Assembly: GCF_905220565.1 (NCBI RefSeq)
Contig: NC_059405.1
Coordinates: 15,144,081-15,208,080, forward strand
Length of the DNA: 64,000 bases
Direction of reading: 5' to 3'
Source of the DNA: Melitaea cinxia
Taxonomy: Eukaryota; Arthropoda; Insecta; Lepidoptera; Nymphalidae
Part shown: piece by piece, positions 46,381 to 58,985 of the stretch
How the letters are laid out: every line of letters starts with the position of its first letter
Position numbering within the stretch: position 1 is the stretch's first letter
Translations under genes and position numbers: made by a program
Notes under the pieces: generated by a model
The model's database searches: none
Told to the model about the DNA's origin: nothing
The model's input: only the letters and a program-made list of their open reading frames with translations

Positions 46381-47068
46381 GGTATGAATATATTAATAAA
46401 GGCGCAAAATGATTTCGACAATTTGGAACACTAAACTTTTTTTGATCTTGAACCAATTTTCCGCCTCATCGCCTTATTTATGACAAAAAATGTAATCTAC
46501 CCGAAGCCTTCAAGTACAATCAAAAAATCTTCAAAAATTATACTAAGAAGTATGAAATACGACGTTATCGTTGAATGCGAAAATATTTTCAAGGCATTAT
46601 TTAATCATATCGTTCCAATATTCACTGCTCAGCAATCTTACAGATGACGCAGTCCGCAGACTCGACGAACCGACGGCGTGATTTAATTAAAACACATAGT
46701 AGGATGGCTGTATCAAGTATTACATATAAATGTCTCATGTTTCAATAAATTAAGTAACGTTACATACGCGCCAGTAACATGTGTTGAAAATTTGATGACA
46801 GGCGTTTAAGATTTCCAAGTCATATTCGTAAATGAATTCCATTAGTAACTTTTTCTACTAGAGTGTAAATAATAGATGTTTCGAGAGACTTTAATTGCTT
46901 GTAACGATTTACAACCTTTATTTGTAGAAATATTACCTTTGTCCTATAAGCATTGTTGTGAATATTTTAAAACAAGAGAAACATACGTAAAACTTTTTTA
47001 GGTAGTTTTGTAGGAAATACTCGTATGTATTTGCTCCATTCTCTATGCTTAAATGTTAATGTATTTTT

Positions 47069-47399
47069 TATTATTTATTACAGCCTATACAGTCCACTGC
47101 TGGACATAGGCCTCCACAAGTTTACGCCAAAAATAACGTGAACTCATGTGTTTTGCCCATAGTCACCACGCTGGGCAGGCGGGTTGGTGACCGCAGTACT
47201 GGCTTTGTTGCACCGAAGACACTGCTGCCCGTCTTCGGCCTGTGTATTTCAAAGCCAGTAGTTGGATTGTTATCCCGCCATCGGTCGGCTTCTTAAGTTC
47301 CAAGGTGGTTGTGGAACCTTGTTATCCCTTAGTCGCCTCTTACGACACCCACGGGAAGAGAGGGGGTGGCTAAATTCTTTAGTGCCGTAGCCACACAGC
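47069..47399 (-). repeat. Family A retroposon, full length, with an 11-bp target duplication
   Basis: Reverse copy from TTACAGCCTATACAGTCCAC to GTGCCGTAGCCACACAGC. Flanked by AATGTATTTTT at 47058-47068 and 47400-47410. Same 5' and 3' ends as 26273-26599, confirming the family's boundaries. Confidence 0.86.
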
Positions 47400-47447
47400 A
47401 ATGTATTTTTATTAGACACCAAATAAATACCTATGACAAAAAATTAT

Positions 47448-47776
47448 TCGCTTCAGCCAGTAATATCCCACTACTGGGCATAGGCCTCTTTCCCCGTGCA
47501 GGAGAAGGGTCAGAGCTTAATCCATCACGCTGCTCCAATGCGGGTTGGCGGATATATTCCCTACTATGAGTAACGATCGCTATCAGGTGTGCATGATAAC
47601 AACCGGGACCGACGGCTTAACGTGCTCGGTGAGGCACGGTAGGGAGACCCACAAGGACTGCACAAACACCCAGACCACGGCAAACACCACCTGTATGGCC
47701 AATACAAATGTTTGTATGTGCGGGGTCGAACCCGCAACCGCCAGCGCAACAGGCACAATCCATGGCTGTGACCGTT
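47448..47776 (-). repeat. tRNA-headed SINE with a LINE-like 3' end
   Basis: On the minus strand its head carries TTGCGCTGGCGGTTGCGGGT (A-box side) and GGTTCGACCCCGC (B box). The tail ends GGCCTATGCCCAGTAGTGGG like RTE-type LINE 3' ends. Flanking AAAAATTAT copies at 47439-47447 and 47777-47785 look like a target duplication. Plus- and minus-strand open frames inside are not genes. Confidence 0.8.
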
Positions 47777-48539
47777 AAAAATTATAACCTACTAAAATTT
47801 GATATACGAGTATATTCATAAAATTAAAATATGCTATTCATTCGTAAACACTTCGCATCCAAGCGATTGGATTGATTAATCAAGTTTTGTTTTTTAACGT
47901 TCGTAATATCTTAGACAAAGTAAAACAATAAAAGTCGACCATATACAATCAAACAGTCCTAAATAACTTTTCTATTTAAATATAATAAATTCCTTTACGT
48001 CATCTAGTTCAGTTTTGACCCAAATTCGTGCAGGTAACAAAACAGAAGCGCAGAAAATCAACCGCAACCAAATAACACAGGTTAAGTGGATCCGACCGCT
48101 TGCAATATTGGGGCATAGCGTTTGTGTGCAACACCTTGCATAGATCAATACCTGCCACAAACATCCATTGCGTGCAGACTTTATTATGAATTTTATATAT
48201 TTTACTGTTTTCTTTTCGGTAAGAACTCGTAGCGCATGTCTGGATTTATTGTGTTTTTTTTCTTTTTATTACTCATCGTCATCTGTTATGATAGCGACGC
48301 GATCTGTGTGAGTATTCTTTTTATTTTATTACACATGTGTATACTACATGACAATGTGTTTTATTTAACTGTGAAGTTTTTATATAACAATATTTTACAC
48401 AACGAGCACATATAATTTTTTGCAAATCTTCGCGTTTCAATTGCATCTTTAGCAATATAGTGCAAATCGCGTATTATATAATTTAGACGTTTAATTTAGT
48501 TTCAAACCTATTGAATAATACTGCGATTTTTTTGAAGTA

Positions 48540-49020
48540 AAGCTTCATTGGTTCTTTATTTTGGTGAATGCGTGACGAGAGCGTTACGAAAAGTGTGATC
48601 GGGCGAGACAAACGGAAGTTGAGAGGGAGATATCAGTTAGTGAAGATAGAAAGAGAGAGTTACATTTTTTAAGAAGTTTTACTGCAGTCGTGTGGTCTAA
48701 AGCACACTCGTTTTATAGCCTAAAAATTGCACAGAAATATACCTAAGTCTTTATTATAATATCGACCAAAGCGAAACAAACATAAATAATACTTCAAATT
48801 AAACATACAAAACAAAAACTAAAATATACCACAAGAACTTCAACTGTATCAAGTCAAACTTCCAACAAAAATTATGTCACAAACAGGTAATAATAACGAG
48901 AACACAAATTCAAAAAACCTTGAAATCAGCTCAAAAGTTCTGCAGCCGCAGTGGACAAACTTTGCTCCAAGCGTAAATCGGAGCACATCGAGTCAACCGC
49001 TGAAGGGAAAATGTTAAATT
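48540..49020 (+). other. Unassigned transcript-like segment with a 47-codon frame
   Basis: A purine-rich leader-like stretch (GATAGAAAGAGAGAGTTACA) is followed by an AC-rich segment and ATG 48874. It encodes MSQTGNNNENTNSKNLEISS then KVLQPQWTNFAPSVNRSTSS, stopping at 49015-49017. I recognise no family. It could be the 5' end of a transposon transcript or a retroposed leader. Confidence 0.25.
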
Positions 49021-49089
49021 TAGTTGTTGAAATCTGACATAATAAGTCTTCGTCACTGGCTAAAATTTTACAAATAATTAAAATTTTAT

Positions 49090-49460
49090 ACATTTCAGCA
49101 AATAAGTATTGTACTGTTATTAGGTGTTTCCAAACCAGGACTTTCTGGTAAATAGATAACTACTTATTTCATAGTTGTCTGCTGTGACTTGTCGACTTTT
49201 CTGGTGTAAGATTGCAAATCCATTAACAATAATAGGCTGTCACTAGGTTATTTCGGAACTTTTGCATAACAATTTTTTTTCTGATTTGATTCTTTTTCTC
49301 TACATCTTTCCATTGTGCCGCAAAGAGTATGTAAACTGCCTCTACTCCTGTTGTTTTCATTAACATCAGATGTACACGGTTATCGTCTTGGTACAGAAAA
49401 TATATGGTACACGGGGTACACGTAATGGAGCAACATGAAATATTATATTTATGTTTTTCT
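49090..49460 (-). pseudogene. Possible decayed coding remnant
   Basis: Minus strand near 49350-49270 reads KTTGVEAVYILFAAQWKDVE then KKNQIRKKIVMQKFRNNLVT, plausible protein without a stop for about 40 codons, but framed by stops. No family recognised. Confidence 0.2.
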
Positions 49461-50179
49461 TAAAAGGGACCTAGTGTTTCTAAAATTTATTAAAATTAAT
49501 AATGAATCTACATAAATCATTTACTTAAATGTATTGCTTATTAAAAAGTATCTATAATACCAATAAATAAAATGTCCATTACAAAATGCGAAATTACATC
49601 ACACGCACGCCTCACTTACGTCAGAGGGGTCACTCACCCCGCCCCACTAACCTACACTGAAATCAAATGTAAAAAGACTCCTTATAATTCTCTCCAGAGA
49701 TCTTCACTTGAACACTAACTACCAACTACTTGAGACCTAGGTGCAAAAAAGTAATATAAATTTCTATAAACTCTAAAATTTGCAGATTTTTTTTAATACA
49801 ATGTATTTATTATTATTAGTTAAAAATCAATAGTGAAATTGTAAGTTTATTTGTTAATTTATTTAATTGGCTTACCAACTAAATACATCTCAGATTATTT
49901 TTACAGTTTAAAAATATTAAAGATAGCATTTAATTCAATAACATGTATTTAATTTGTTGGTATTCACGACATTAAAAAGGATATTTAAACTTAATTAACA
50001 GAATATTTTAGATTTTAATAAATACTAATTTAATATAATTTTTTGTTAATAAATAATTAATTTAATAATAATAAATTTTAAGTTTATCAATGTATATATA
50101 ACTTAATAAGTATATGGGTTATAAAGCCGTAAAAAGCCAATAATAAATGTCTTTTATGTATTTTTAATACTTAGAGATA

Positions 50180-50590
50180 TATAGTAACTTCCGAAATAAG
50201 GAGGAGGTACTCAATTCGATTGATTTTTTAAGAACTTTTGACTGGTGCCTGGTGTAAAAGGTGGTGCCTGTCACGTGGTCCCATTTAAATTTAATTAAGA
50301 TCAGACAAGATCTTTTCGAGTTATATCTCATAATGCGTATGCACTATTTTTTTTGTCTATCTACGCTGTATTATACTACGTAACTTTCCACTAGATGTAC
50401 CGATTTTGATGATTCTTATTTTAATCGAAAGCTAGTACTTATTTTGTAGTTACACTTGAATTTGATCGAGATTTGATGACTACATTTTGAGTAATCTTTG
50501 ATAACGCGTATTATCTAACTTGTAGGTATTATGTGTCGATATAATTGAAGTAGGTTTGTTTTTCGTTTGCGAGCTAACACAATTATAAGT
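50180..50590 (+). repeat. Family B element, short full-length form
   Basis: GTAACTTCCGAAATAAGGAG at the left, CGTTTGCGAGCTAACACAAT at the right; lacks the GATATCCCTAGTTTGGTACC block. Confidence 0.82.
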
Positions 50591-51246
50591 TTTATATTAA
50601 CATATAAGCGTTATAATCAATGTAATTTTGTAACTATTATAAAGATAGTGTTGACACTATAAGCAGTAAAAAGTTGTTTAAATATTAAGACAAAATACAA
50701 ATAATTTTAAAACAGCAACAAAATTTTATTCAAATTGTCATTAAAATAGAAGAACAACTGCTTATTTTCTTCAACGCGTAACAAGAATCTGAATCGTCAC
50801 AAATCAACATAAACATAACAAAATTTACAAAGAAAACGTAATTAGATACGTTATGCCTTCAATCTTCGTTTCTACAAATTAGTTTATTTGATACTGGAAT
50901 CTCTGTAAACATGAAACGAGCAGAAATAATTCGACGCAAAAGAATTTCGAGGAAAAGTCATAGAAATATGATATTATTTATATATTATATAAGCAGTTAT
51001 TTATATACAATAAAATGCGATATAATATAAGGAAGTACAAATTTCTTGTTGAGCTGTTATACTTCACCTTTTGCTAAATTGGACAGGTAGGTAATTATTA
51101 TTTTATGCTCATGACAAGGAAGACAAACATACAAACTCATCTTTTTTAACAATACTTATCATAGACTACCTTGTACTCGCAATTTCGTTGGCAATTGATA
51201 AAGGAACGACAGCCTATGACGAGATACGAGAATTTATAGGATAATG

Positions 51247-51712
51247 ATTGTGTTTGCTCGCAAATGAAAAAAAAACCGACTTCAATTACGTCGACAAGTA
51301 ATTCAACGTAGGCAGACGAAAAAATTGTCCAGTAAATATGCATTATCAAAGATTACTCAAGAAGTTGTAATCAGATCTCGATGAAATATAAATTTGACCG
51401 CCGGATAACATGAGCTTTGGATTGAATTAAAAATCATCAAAATCGGTACACCCATTAAAAAGTTATGCGCTATAATACAACGTAGGTCGACGAAAAAATA
51501 GTCAAGTAAAAACGCATTATTAGATATAACTCGAAAAGTAGTAGTTAGATTTCAAATCAAATTAAAAAGAACAAAATGACACGCACCATTTTTCGATTAA
51601 ATTTTTTTTTTCGAAATCTGGGCGGACACCCAGTCACAAGTTCTGAGGTAAAATACATAAAAAAATACAATCGAATTGAGAACCTCCTCCTTTTTTGGAA
51701 GTCGGTTAAAAA
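51247..51712 (-). repeat. Family B element, full length
   Basis: Plus-strand left end TTGTGTTTGCTCGCAAATGA, right end CTTTTTTGGAAGTCGGTTAA; also lacks the GATATCCC block. Confidence 0.86.
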
Positions 51713-52420
51713 GTACTCGATATCCTAACACGTAGGTAGTATGAACTCAACTCGTGCCTTATTTCGTTTAAATTCATAAAGAAGGTTATCATACTGACTG
51801 ACAGACAAATGAAAAAAAAAAAAATTTTGTCAGCTTCGATTGTAGAGTAGGTCCCTTTACGGATGTATTTTCTGATTGTAATTTTGAAAATATATTTATA
51901 AGTAAAAGTTCTAATAGCAATCATAAAAGATTAAATATAAATAATATAAATAATAAACATAAAAAATCCTTATCACCGCTTCAGTTTCTCTTCATAACAA
52001 TAAGTAAATAAATACAAACAATAAAGATAAAATTTTATATTTCTTCTTAGTTAAATCATTAAAAAGTCTAATCATCAAAACATTTCTGGTTTTATAAATG
52101 AACAAAATCTAATACACACAAAAGTATCTCGATAATTTAAAGACAGAATATTCGAATGTTTGAAACATTACTAATACATCACCAACTAAAGTAATAGACA
52201 CACGTTAAAAAAGATACGAGTAATTCACTTTGAGTAACTTGCGACGTGACAGGAATGATCCCCGGCCGGAAACCGTGCGGGAGTTAGGACCCAACACCGA
52301 ACATAAACAATGACAATATATGGATGGTAAGACTCGAAATATGAGTAAAAATGGCCTAAATTAAAACCAGGTATACTCAGAGAGACAATTAAACGTCCTA
52401 ACTTTTCTACTTTATTTAAG

Positions 52421-52745
52421 ACTAGCTGTACGCGCGACTTCGTCCGCGTGGAATTTAACAAAAAGTTAGTGTTCAGTTCGCAGAGCTATATAATAAACAA
52501 AATTCTAAAAAAAAGTAGCCTACGTTACTCCTTATTACATCAGCTATCTGCCAGTGGATGTCCCGTCAAAAATCGGTCCAGCTGTTTTAGAGATTAGCCG
52601 GAACAAACAGACAGACAGACCGATATAAAATTTAAAAAATGTTATTTTCGCATATGTACAGTGTATACATCCATATGCATTTAGTAAAAAGCGGTTATAT
52701 ATAATATTACAAACAGACACTCTAATTTTATTTATTTGTATAGAT
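52421..52745 (+). repeat. Family C retroposon
   Basis: ACTAGCTGTACGCGCGACTT, AATCGGTCCAGCTGTTTTAG, AACAGACAGACAGACCGATA and TTTTATTTATTTGTATAGAT. Its ends agree with 29969-30295. Confidence 0.8.
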
Positions 52746-53523
52746 TACATACATACACGCACATGAAAGACCTATAATTATTATTATATTTTTAATTTGA
52801 AGTTCATCAAGTGGTACTATAATTGGTTTACGAATACGAAAAGTTTTTGTTCTTTATTTTGCTCATAAACTTGATTATTTTATCTTTTGAGTTGAAATAA
52901 AATTAGGTTACCGCGGACGGTAGGCAGACTTGACGGTAGAAATAAATGTAATAAATTTAATTTACTAATTGTGTCGTAAAAGGTTAACAGACATACATTG
53001 TAACTTCTAGCGTCTAATTGATACTGTATTTACTTTTTATCAATTATAGCTACCCTGCGCGCGTTGCTACGCTTTTTTCATTTTTATTGTTTTGGTCGTA
53101 CCGAATCATTGTTGGCTCATGCACAAAACTTTGCTAAAAATCATGAAATGATTAAATGCATTGTTTACGATTCTATAAAGGACATACAGACAAACATTTA
53201 TTTTTATTAGATTTATTACAAAAATTATTATCTAACTCAAATCCGACTCAATTCGGCGAGATTTATTACGATTTATTTTCCCTTAGTCAAACAGACGTGT
53301 ACATATTTGCGGTAACAATATATTATTGTTTCAATATATAATATAAAATTACAATGTATGCTTTTAGTACAGTACGAGTGTGTAGTGTAAGTGTTCTTTA
53401 GAAACTTCGATTTTCTTTATTTTGTTTGTCAGAAAGGGTTCTTTGATACTCGATTTCGGCTCTGAAATAGAACTGTATCACTGATATCTCTATAAATGAC
53501 ATTAGAAAGAACCCCAAATTTAT

Positions 53524-53616
53524 TGCTAACACAATCACAAACCAGACGATTCAGCTTCTGCACACGAATAAAGGGTACCCACTTATAAAGTATCTTACTG
53601 TGAGATTGTGTTAGCA
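53524..53616. repeat. Short inverted repeat (13-bp perfect arms)
   Basis: TGCTAACACAATC (53524-53536) and GATTGTGTTAGCA (53604-53616) are perfect inverted copies 67 bases apart. Could be a tiny MITE or a hairpin. No target duplication seen. Confidence 0.5.
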
Positions 53617-53759
53617 GGGAACATCAACTATTTCGTCTCAAACTAAAATAGAGATTTAAATAAATAACGTTTATTTATTTATTTATTTTATATACATACA
53701 TATATATATTTCATATATATATATGACATTAATTTTCAATTATTCCTCTGGCTAGTCTC

Positions 53760-54008
53760 TTTCTCGATGTCTGCCAGTTACGTAACAATTCCTTACAGAA
53801 TATCACAGATAAATAATAACAGCTATAATGCTTTCAAACAGTGTTGTGTTCCTGTAGTGAGTAAGGTGACCAGAGCTCCTAAGGGGGGGATTAGGGGTAA
53901 GGTCGGCAACGTGCTTTTGATATTTTGGTGTTGCAGGTGTCTATAAGCTACGGTAATAACTTATCATCAGTTGAGCCGTAGGCTTGTTTGCCGAACTAGT
54001 TGATAAAA
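53760..54008 (+). repeat. Family E repeat
   Basis: CTTACAGAATATCACAGATA, CAGTGTTGTGTTCCTGTAGT, TTTTGGTGTTGCAGGTGTCT and GAGCCGTAGGCTTGTTTGCC in forward order, poly(A) after it. Confidence 0.8.
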
Positions 54009-54714
54009 AAAAAGTTAAAACCAAATTAAGTTATCATTTTAAATTGTTAGCATCTACTGACAATAGCGCAAAGAATAACATTTTAACAAATTCGTTATAT
54101 TCAACAATTTATCAAAATGATTGAAACACGTAAGTCTGAGTACTATACCGTTACACCAAAGTAATATTAGAGTCTGCTTTTGAGATTAATCTGGGTGGCA
54201 TCTGCTTTTTATTTCTTCGTTTGTGACTAAAACTTTACGAGTCATATGACCCCAATTTCAATATCATGGTCACATTATAGTGATCGCTATCTATAATATT
54301 TAGCTGTATTTCGGTTATTTTAATTAAAAATGAATTTTATGCATTCTAACACAACAGATTTAATCCAAGCTGTAAGTATACATCAATAAACAAATCGCCT
54401 TTCTTTGAAAATTGAACACAGCAGCAATGCAGGGTTGAAGTTCTTGTAGTTTTTATCTGCATTTACAATGAAGCTGAAACTAGCTGTGTTTATAGTTCTG
54501 CTTTTAAGCGATAGAAATTGGATATTGTACACATTATATGACTGTTAGACGTTCCGCTGTTATTATGCGTACACATTGTACTTGGGGGAGATTGATATAA
54601 GAATATATTTTAAAAAAAATTAATTGCTGATTATTCATGATTTAGCTCAAAGTGCAAATGCACCAAAATTCTTCGCAAATGCACTCTTACTAAAATACTT
54701 CCCATAAAATTTCA

Positions 54715-54805
54715 TTCAATGCGTATTTACTTGAGTATTTTTTCGTCTACCTACGTTGTAGTGTAAGTCGGTTTTTTTTTCGTTTGCCAGCAAACACAAT
54801 TATAG
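54715..54805 (+). repeat. Family B 3' end
   Basis: ATTTTTTCGTCTACCTACGT, AAGTCGGTTTTTTTTTCGTT then TGCCAGCAAACACAATTATA. Confidence 0.78.
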
Positions 54806-54832
54806 TTACTTTTGTTCGAATCTTATCTATAC

Positions 54833-54990
54833 GAATAAATAAAATTGGAGTTCTATTTGTAATATTAAAATAATCGCTTTTTACTAAATGCATATGGGTA
54901 CACACGGTACATATTCCTAAATAACATTTTTTACAATTTTTATCTGTCTGTCAGGCTGTCTGTCTGTGTGTTCCAGCTAATTTGTACTAC
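54833..54990 (-). repeat. Family C retroposon, 3' half
   Basis: Plus strand CTTTTTACTAAATGCATATG and TTTTTATCTGTCTGTCAGGC are the reverse of the family C block at 30185-30250. Confidence 0.72.
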
Positions 54991-55344
54991 AATAATAACA
55001 CTAGTTTGTACCCAGTTTCAGTTCAGTAATAAAGGGTTATACAAAGTATCAGTTTAAACCGTTCCAACAGAGATTTTAACCAAGTTTGACAAACCGCATT
55101 AAATTTAGATGAAATTCCAACTTTAGACATGATGGCGACCTATTAAAACTGTTCAGATGTTCAAATTAAACTTTAACAAAATAATCGTCCTCTTCAAACG
55201 ACTGCTAACTCTTTTGCTATAAATTTATATTGTTATTGTTAACAAATAATTTTCATTTCATATTCTACGACACATTTTTAATAATTTTGTTTTCGTCCAC
55301 TACTAGACAACTTCTAGCAGATTGAAAATCGAACTCAGAGGCCT

Positions 55345-55442
55345 AGTTTTATTTTAGAAATTTATTTATTTTATAGCTCTGAGAACTGAACAAAAACTTT
55401 TTAGTTAAATTCCACGCGGACAAAGTCGCGGGCACATCTAGT
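55345..55442 (-). repeat. Family C retroposon, 5' end
   Basis: Plus strand TTTTAGTTAAATTCCACGCG then GACAAAGTCGCGGGCACATC is the reverse of the family C start. Confidence 0.72.
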
Positions 55443-55839
55443 TAATATATATTTTATAGCGAGCAACTGAACAAAACTGAATCAAAACAGTCAAAGTATC
55501 CCATCGCTAGATAAAATATTTATCTTCATATAAAGTAAAGTAAATTAAGTCAACAGGGTTGTCAAATCAAAATTATATTTTTTTTTACCTATTATAACAA
55601 CATTTTTGCATGTATCTTCATAATTTCCATGTATAGCTACAAAAAATGTTTCCCCAATAAATATCGATTCAGCGATAACAGATCTACGAACTACATAATT
55701 TTATTTCCATCCTTATTGCTTTATTGCTTTTTTATAGCACTTCGAGCTGTTGATTACGACTACATTATCCGTATTTTTATATCGCATAAGAATTTGTCAG
55801 AACCCGATATACAAAAGTTAAGCGCACAGTCACTAATAA

Positions 55840-56265
55840 TTATTGTGTTCGCTCGCAAACGAAAAAAAACCGACTTCAATTACGTCGACAACTAATACAA
55901 CATAAGTAGACGAGAAAAATTAACAAACGCATTAGTAGTCTCTACGATTTTCGAGGGTTTCTCTCGATTTCTCTGGGATTTCATCATCAGATCTTGGTTT
56001 CTTATATATATATACTAGCGACCCACGGTAGCGTCGCACGGTTGCAAAAACTACCAATATTCCTCTACTATATTATGCATGTATTATACATATAAACCTT
56101 CATCTTCAATCACTCTATCTATTAATAAAAACCGCATCAAAATCCGTTGCGTAGTTTTAAAGGTTTTAGCATACATAGGGACAAAGAAAGCGACTTTGTT
56201 TTATACTACGTGTACAGTCGAATTGAGTAACCTCCTCCTTTTTTGAAGTCGGTTAAAAATCAAAG
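55840..56265 (-). repeat. Family B element carrying a nested family D insertion
   Basis: Plus-strand left end TTGTGTTCGCTCGCAAACGA, right end CTTTTTTGAAGTCGGTTAAA. The middle holds a family D copy at about 56014-56215. Confidence 0.8.
56014..56215 (+). repeat. Family D retroposon nested in family B
   Basis: TACTAGCGACCCACGGTAGC, TATTCCTCTACTATATTATG, AAAATCCGTTGCGTAGTTTT and GCGACTTTGTTTTATACTAC parallel 45438-45645. Confidence 0.76.
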
Positions 56266-58173
56266 TATTTTGAAATCGTATTTATATATTTTTCGTATTT
56301 ATTAGTAACACAACTACTAACAAACTACAAAATTTCGAAACTACGGTTTTTCGTTTTACCAAAAAGCCATGACTTCAAATTTACGATCGTACCCTCTGCA
56401 TAGTACTTAACACCATCCCACTGTGGTCGGTCAAAGCTATATTTCATTTGCCGCCTCCACATTTTTCTTTTCATTTTCCTAATATGTTGGTGAGATCGTT
56501 CAGCCTGCTATCCCTTTAACCCTCCTAAATTCTCAGAATCAAATAGGAACGATTGATGATTATGACACTTTCATAAAAAGTAGACAACCAAGTTTTTTAA
56601 GTTATATAAAATCATAATTCGAATCATTTTTTTTTTACTTGGATATTCGTTAAGTAAAGAAAAAAAGAAAAAGCAAATATTGACTAAAAATTTGTGATAT
56701 TGTCGACGTGTCAACGTATTTGTCAAAATGTCAACGCCAGGTCAATCCAGTCAGATTACCTAGTCTATTAAAATTAAAAAAAATTCAGACTCATGTAAAT
56801 TATGTCGAAAAACACCTATGAATTTAATTTTAATAACAAAGTTGAAAACGTGTCAATCGTTTAAATACAATTTTTTTTAGAAAACTGTTAAACAAATTTA
56901 TGACCCCTGCAGTTTTACCACGTAAATTTGACAAAAAAATCGCACTAAAATATTATATAGTCTGTAAAGACTTTTTCAGGAAATTGACTACCCAACAAAA
57001 AGGGAATTTTTTAAATGGACAATTATTTTTTTAGTATTAAAACCTACCGTGAGCCATAAGGAACATACAAAAAATAAATTAACCAAAATGGTCGAGCCAT
57101 TCTCGAGTTATGCGCTTAGCAACATTCATTTTTATTTATACGAGTATAGATAGAAGATAAGACGAAATATTACACGTACACATTAATCTCAGTCATAGGG
57201 TTCCTTTAAAGTCACCATTCCGATCTCGAGCGTGACTAATTCATTATAAATTACACACTGGGGCATAGCTGATATTGCTCTTGTTGTCAGTACTTGAACG
57301 TTACACACCGGAGTTTAGAACCTTTCGCCGGCGGATTTGTCATTTCCTCGCTAAGATATAGTTTATTTCCTGTCGTAAACGAGTTTACGGCTATGGGGCG
57401 GGATTTTGTTGAAATCCGATCCAAACATATGGACGTTCTAGACACTCGAATAGGTCACGAGTAATTTTGAAGATCGTTAAATTCTTTTATCTCGCAATTA
57501 AAGTCACAATAATGTCAATGATACATTAATTGAGAATCGTTTAAAAGATGATTAAGTTAGTTGCCACACGTGGCTCCGCCTGCGAGAAATTAGGAGAAAC
57601 ATAACTTCATCAGTAATGCTAATGTCATTATGGTACCTGCCAGCTTCGCTTTGTAGCTCATTAGCGTGATATAGTCTGTGCCATGCTCGATAAATGTGCT
57701 ATCAAAAACTGGCAACGAATTTCCAATACTAATCAGTAGTATCTGGCTGCATTCGACTAAACGAACTCTTTAGCTTTATAAAATTAGTAAACATACATGA
57801 CATGGTCGTCAGTAAAACGACTTAAAAGCATAAATTAAACAATAATCACAATCTAGAAATTCACTTCCATATATACCATTAGATTACAACATTAGTTAGT
57901 GACTAGACGAGAGTGGCAGTGGGTAGAAACAAATTAGTTACGTACACAACAATATTTGTCTCAGATTAGGCAATAACTTAAATAGGACTTGAAGTTCCAA
58001 GTTGGAAGATTTGAGCGGAGGATTCAGAACAACAGATCTAGCTACGCTTAAAAACATTGTTATTCTTTTTACAAGGATTTTTTAAATAACAAACCACGGT
58101 TACTATTATTCTACGATTTTTACACTATATAGTTATTACTAAGATGTTCTAAATTTTTGGTTGCATTGAACCT

Positions 58174-58322
58174 TTCTTTTTATCCAGAGAAAATCCCTTA
58201 CGGATGCCTACACCCCGGGGAGCTGGAGGGTATGTCCGAGTCGCACGGACTAAAACCTCTGGGGTGTTCCTTCGACACGCCTTGGCGGAATCACGGGGGC
58301 GCAGTTGCATTTCCGCGATCGT
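58174..58322. mobile_element. GC-rich retroposed insert with a 13-bp target duplication
   Basis: Flanked by perfect TTGCATTGAACCT copies (58161-58173 and 58323-58335). The 149-bp insert contains ACACCCCGGGGAGCTGGAGG and TCCGAGTCGCACGGACTAAA, far richer in G+C than its surroundings. I do not recognise its source. The open frame across it is coincidental. Confidence 0.6.
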
Positions 58323-58639
58323 TTGCATTGAACCTCACCCGTTTGTGAAAATCAACAACAACGAATAACCTGATGCTATGAGAAGAATAACTGCGGACCC
58401 TAAAATTCATTAAAAATTTCATCAGTTTAAAAAGTTATCACTTTTTTTCCTGTTACCAATTAAGATCCAAACAGATTAATGCCGCAATTGATTATGTAAA
58501 GTCAGTCCCGTTTAAGATTTAAATAGTATCAAAGCTATATTAAAACCATCACATCTCTTCACTTGGATCCAACACCAATTGAAAGACCCGTATTGCGCAC
58601 CGTATATCCCTACCATATCTATTGGCTTTCGAAACCAAT

Positions 58640-58985
58640 ATGATTCATTGTTGAGCAAAATGTTTGTTGACTTGCCAAATTTTAGTGACGTCCATCTCAG
58701 TTCTTGTGACCTACTTCTAGATAACGGACTCGGTGTTGCGGCTTCGACTCCCCCTCGGGATTGAAATTTGTATTTGTGCAAATATTCGTTTCCTTTTTTA
58801 GTGTCTCCTGACCATGCCTCGGAGAGCACGTAAAGCCTACGGTCCTAGTTGTATTATAAATACATGACAGCGATCGTTATACATGGTAAGGAATATATCC
58901 ACCAACCCAAAGTAAAGTAACGAGGTGAATTATGCTCCTACTCTTCTTCTAGCCCAGCAATGTGATGTTACAAGCTGAATCAATC
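58640..58985 (+). repeat. Old tRNA-headed SINE, diverged
   Basis: TTGCGGCTTCGACTCCCCCT (B-box side), TTTGTATTTGTGCAAATATT, ACAGCGATCGTTATACATGG and a decayed tail follow, in forward orientation, the order of the SINE at 47776-47448. Confidence 0.45.

Noticed and set aside
47545..47778. Open frames on both strands at a GC-richer site
   Set aside because: Inside a tRNA-headed SINE with target duplications.
58157..58348. 63-codon frame over the GC-rich insert
   Set aside because: It crosses both target duplications and has no domain.
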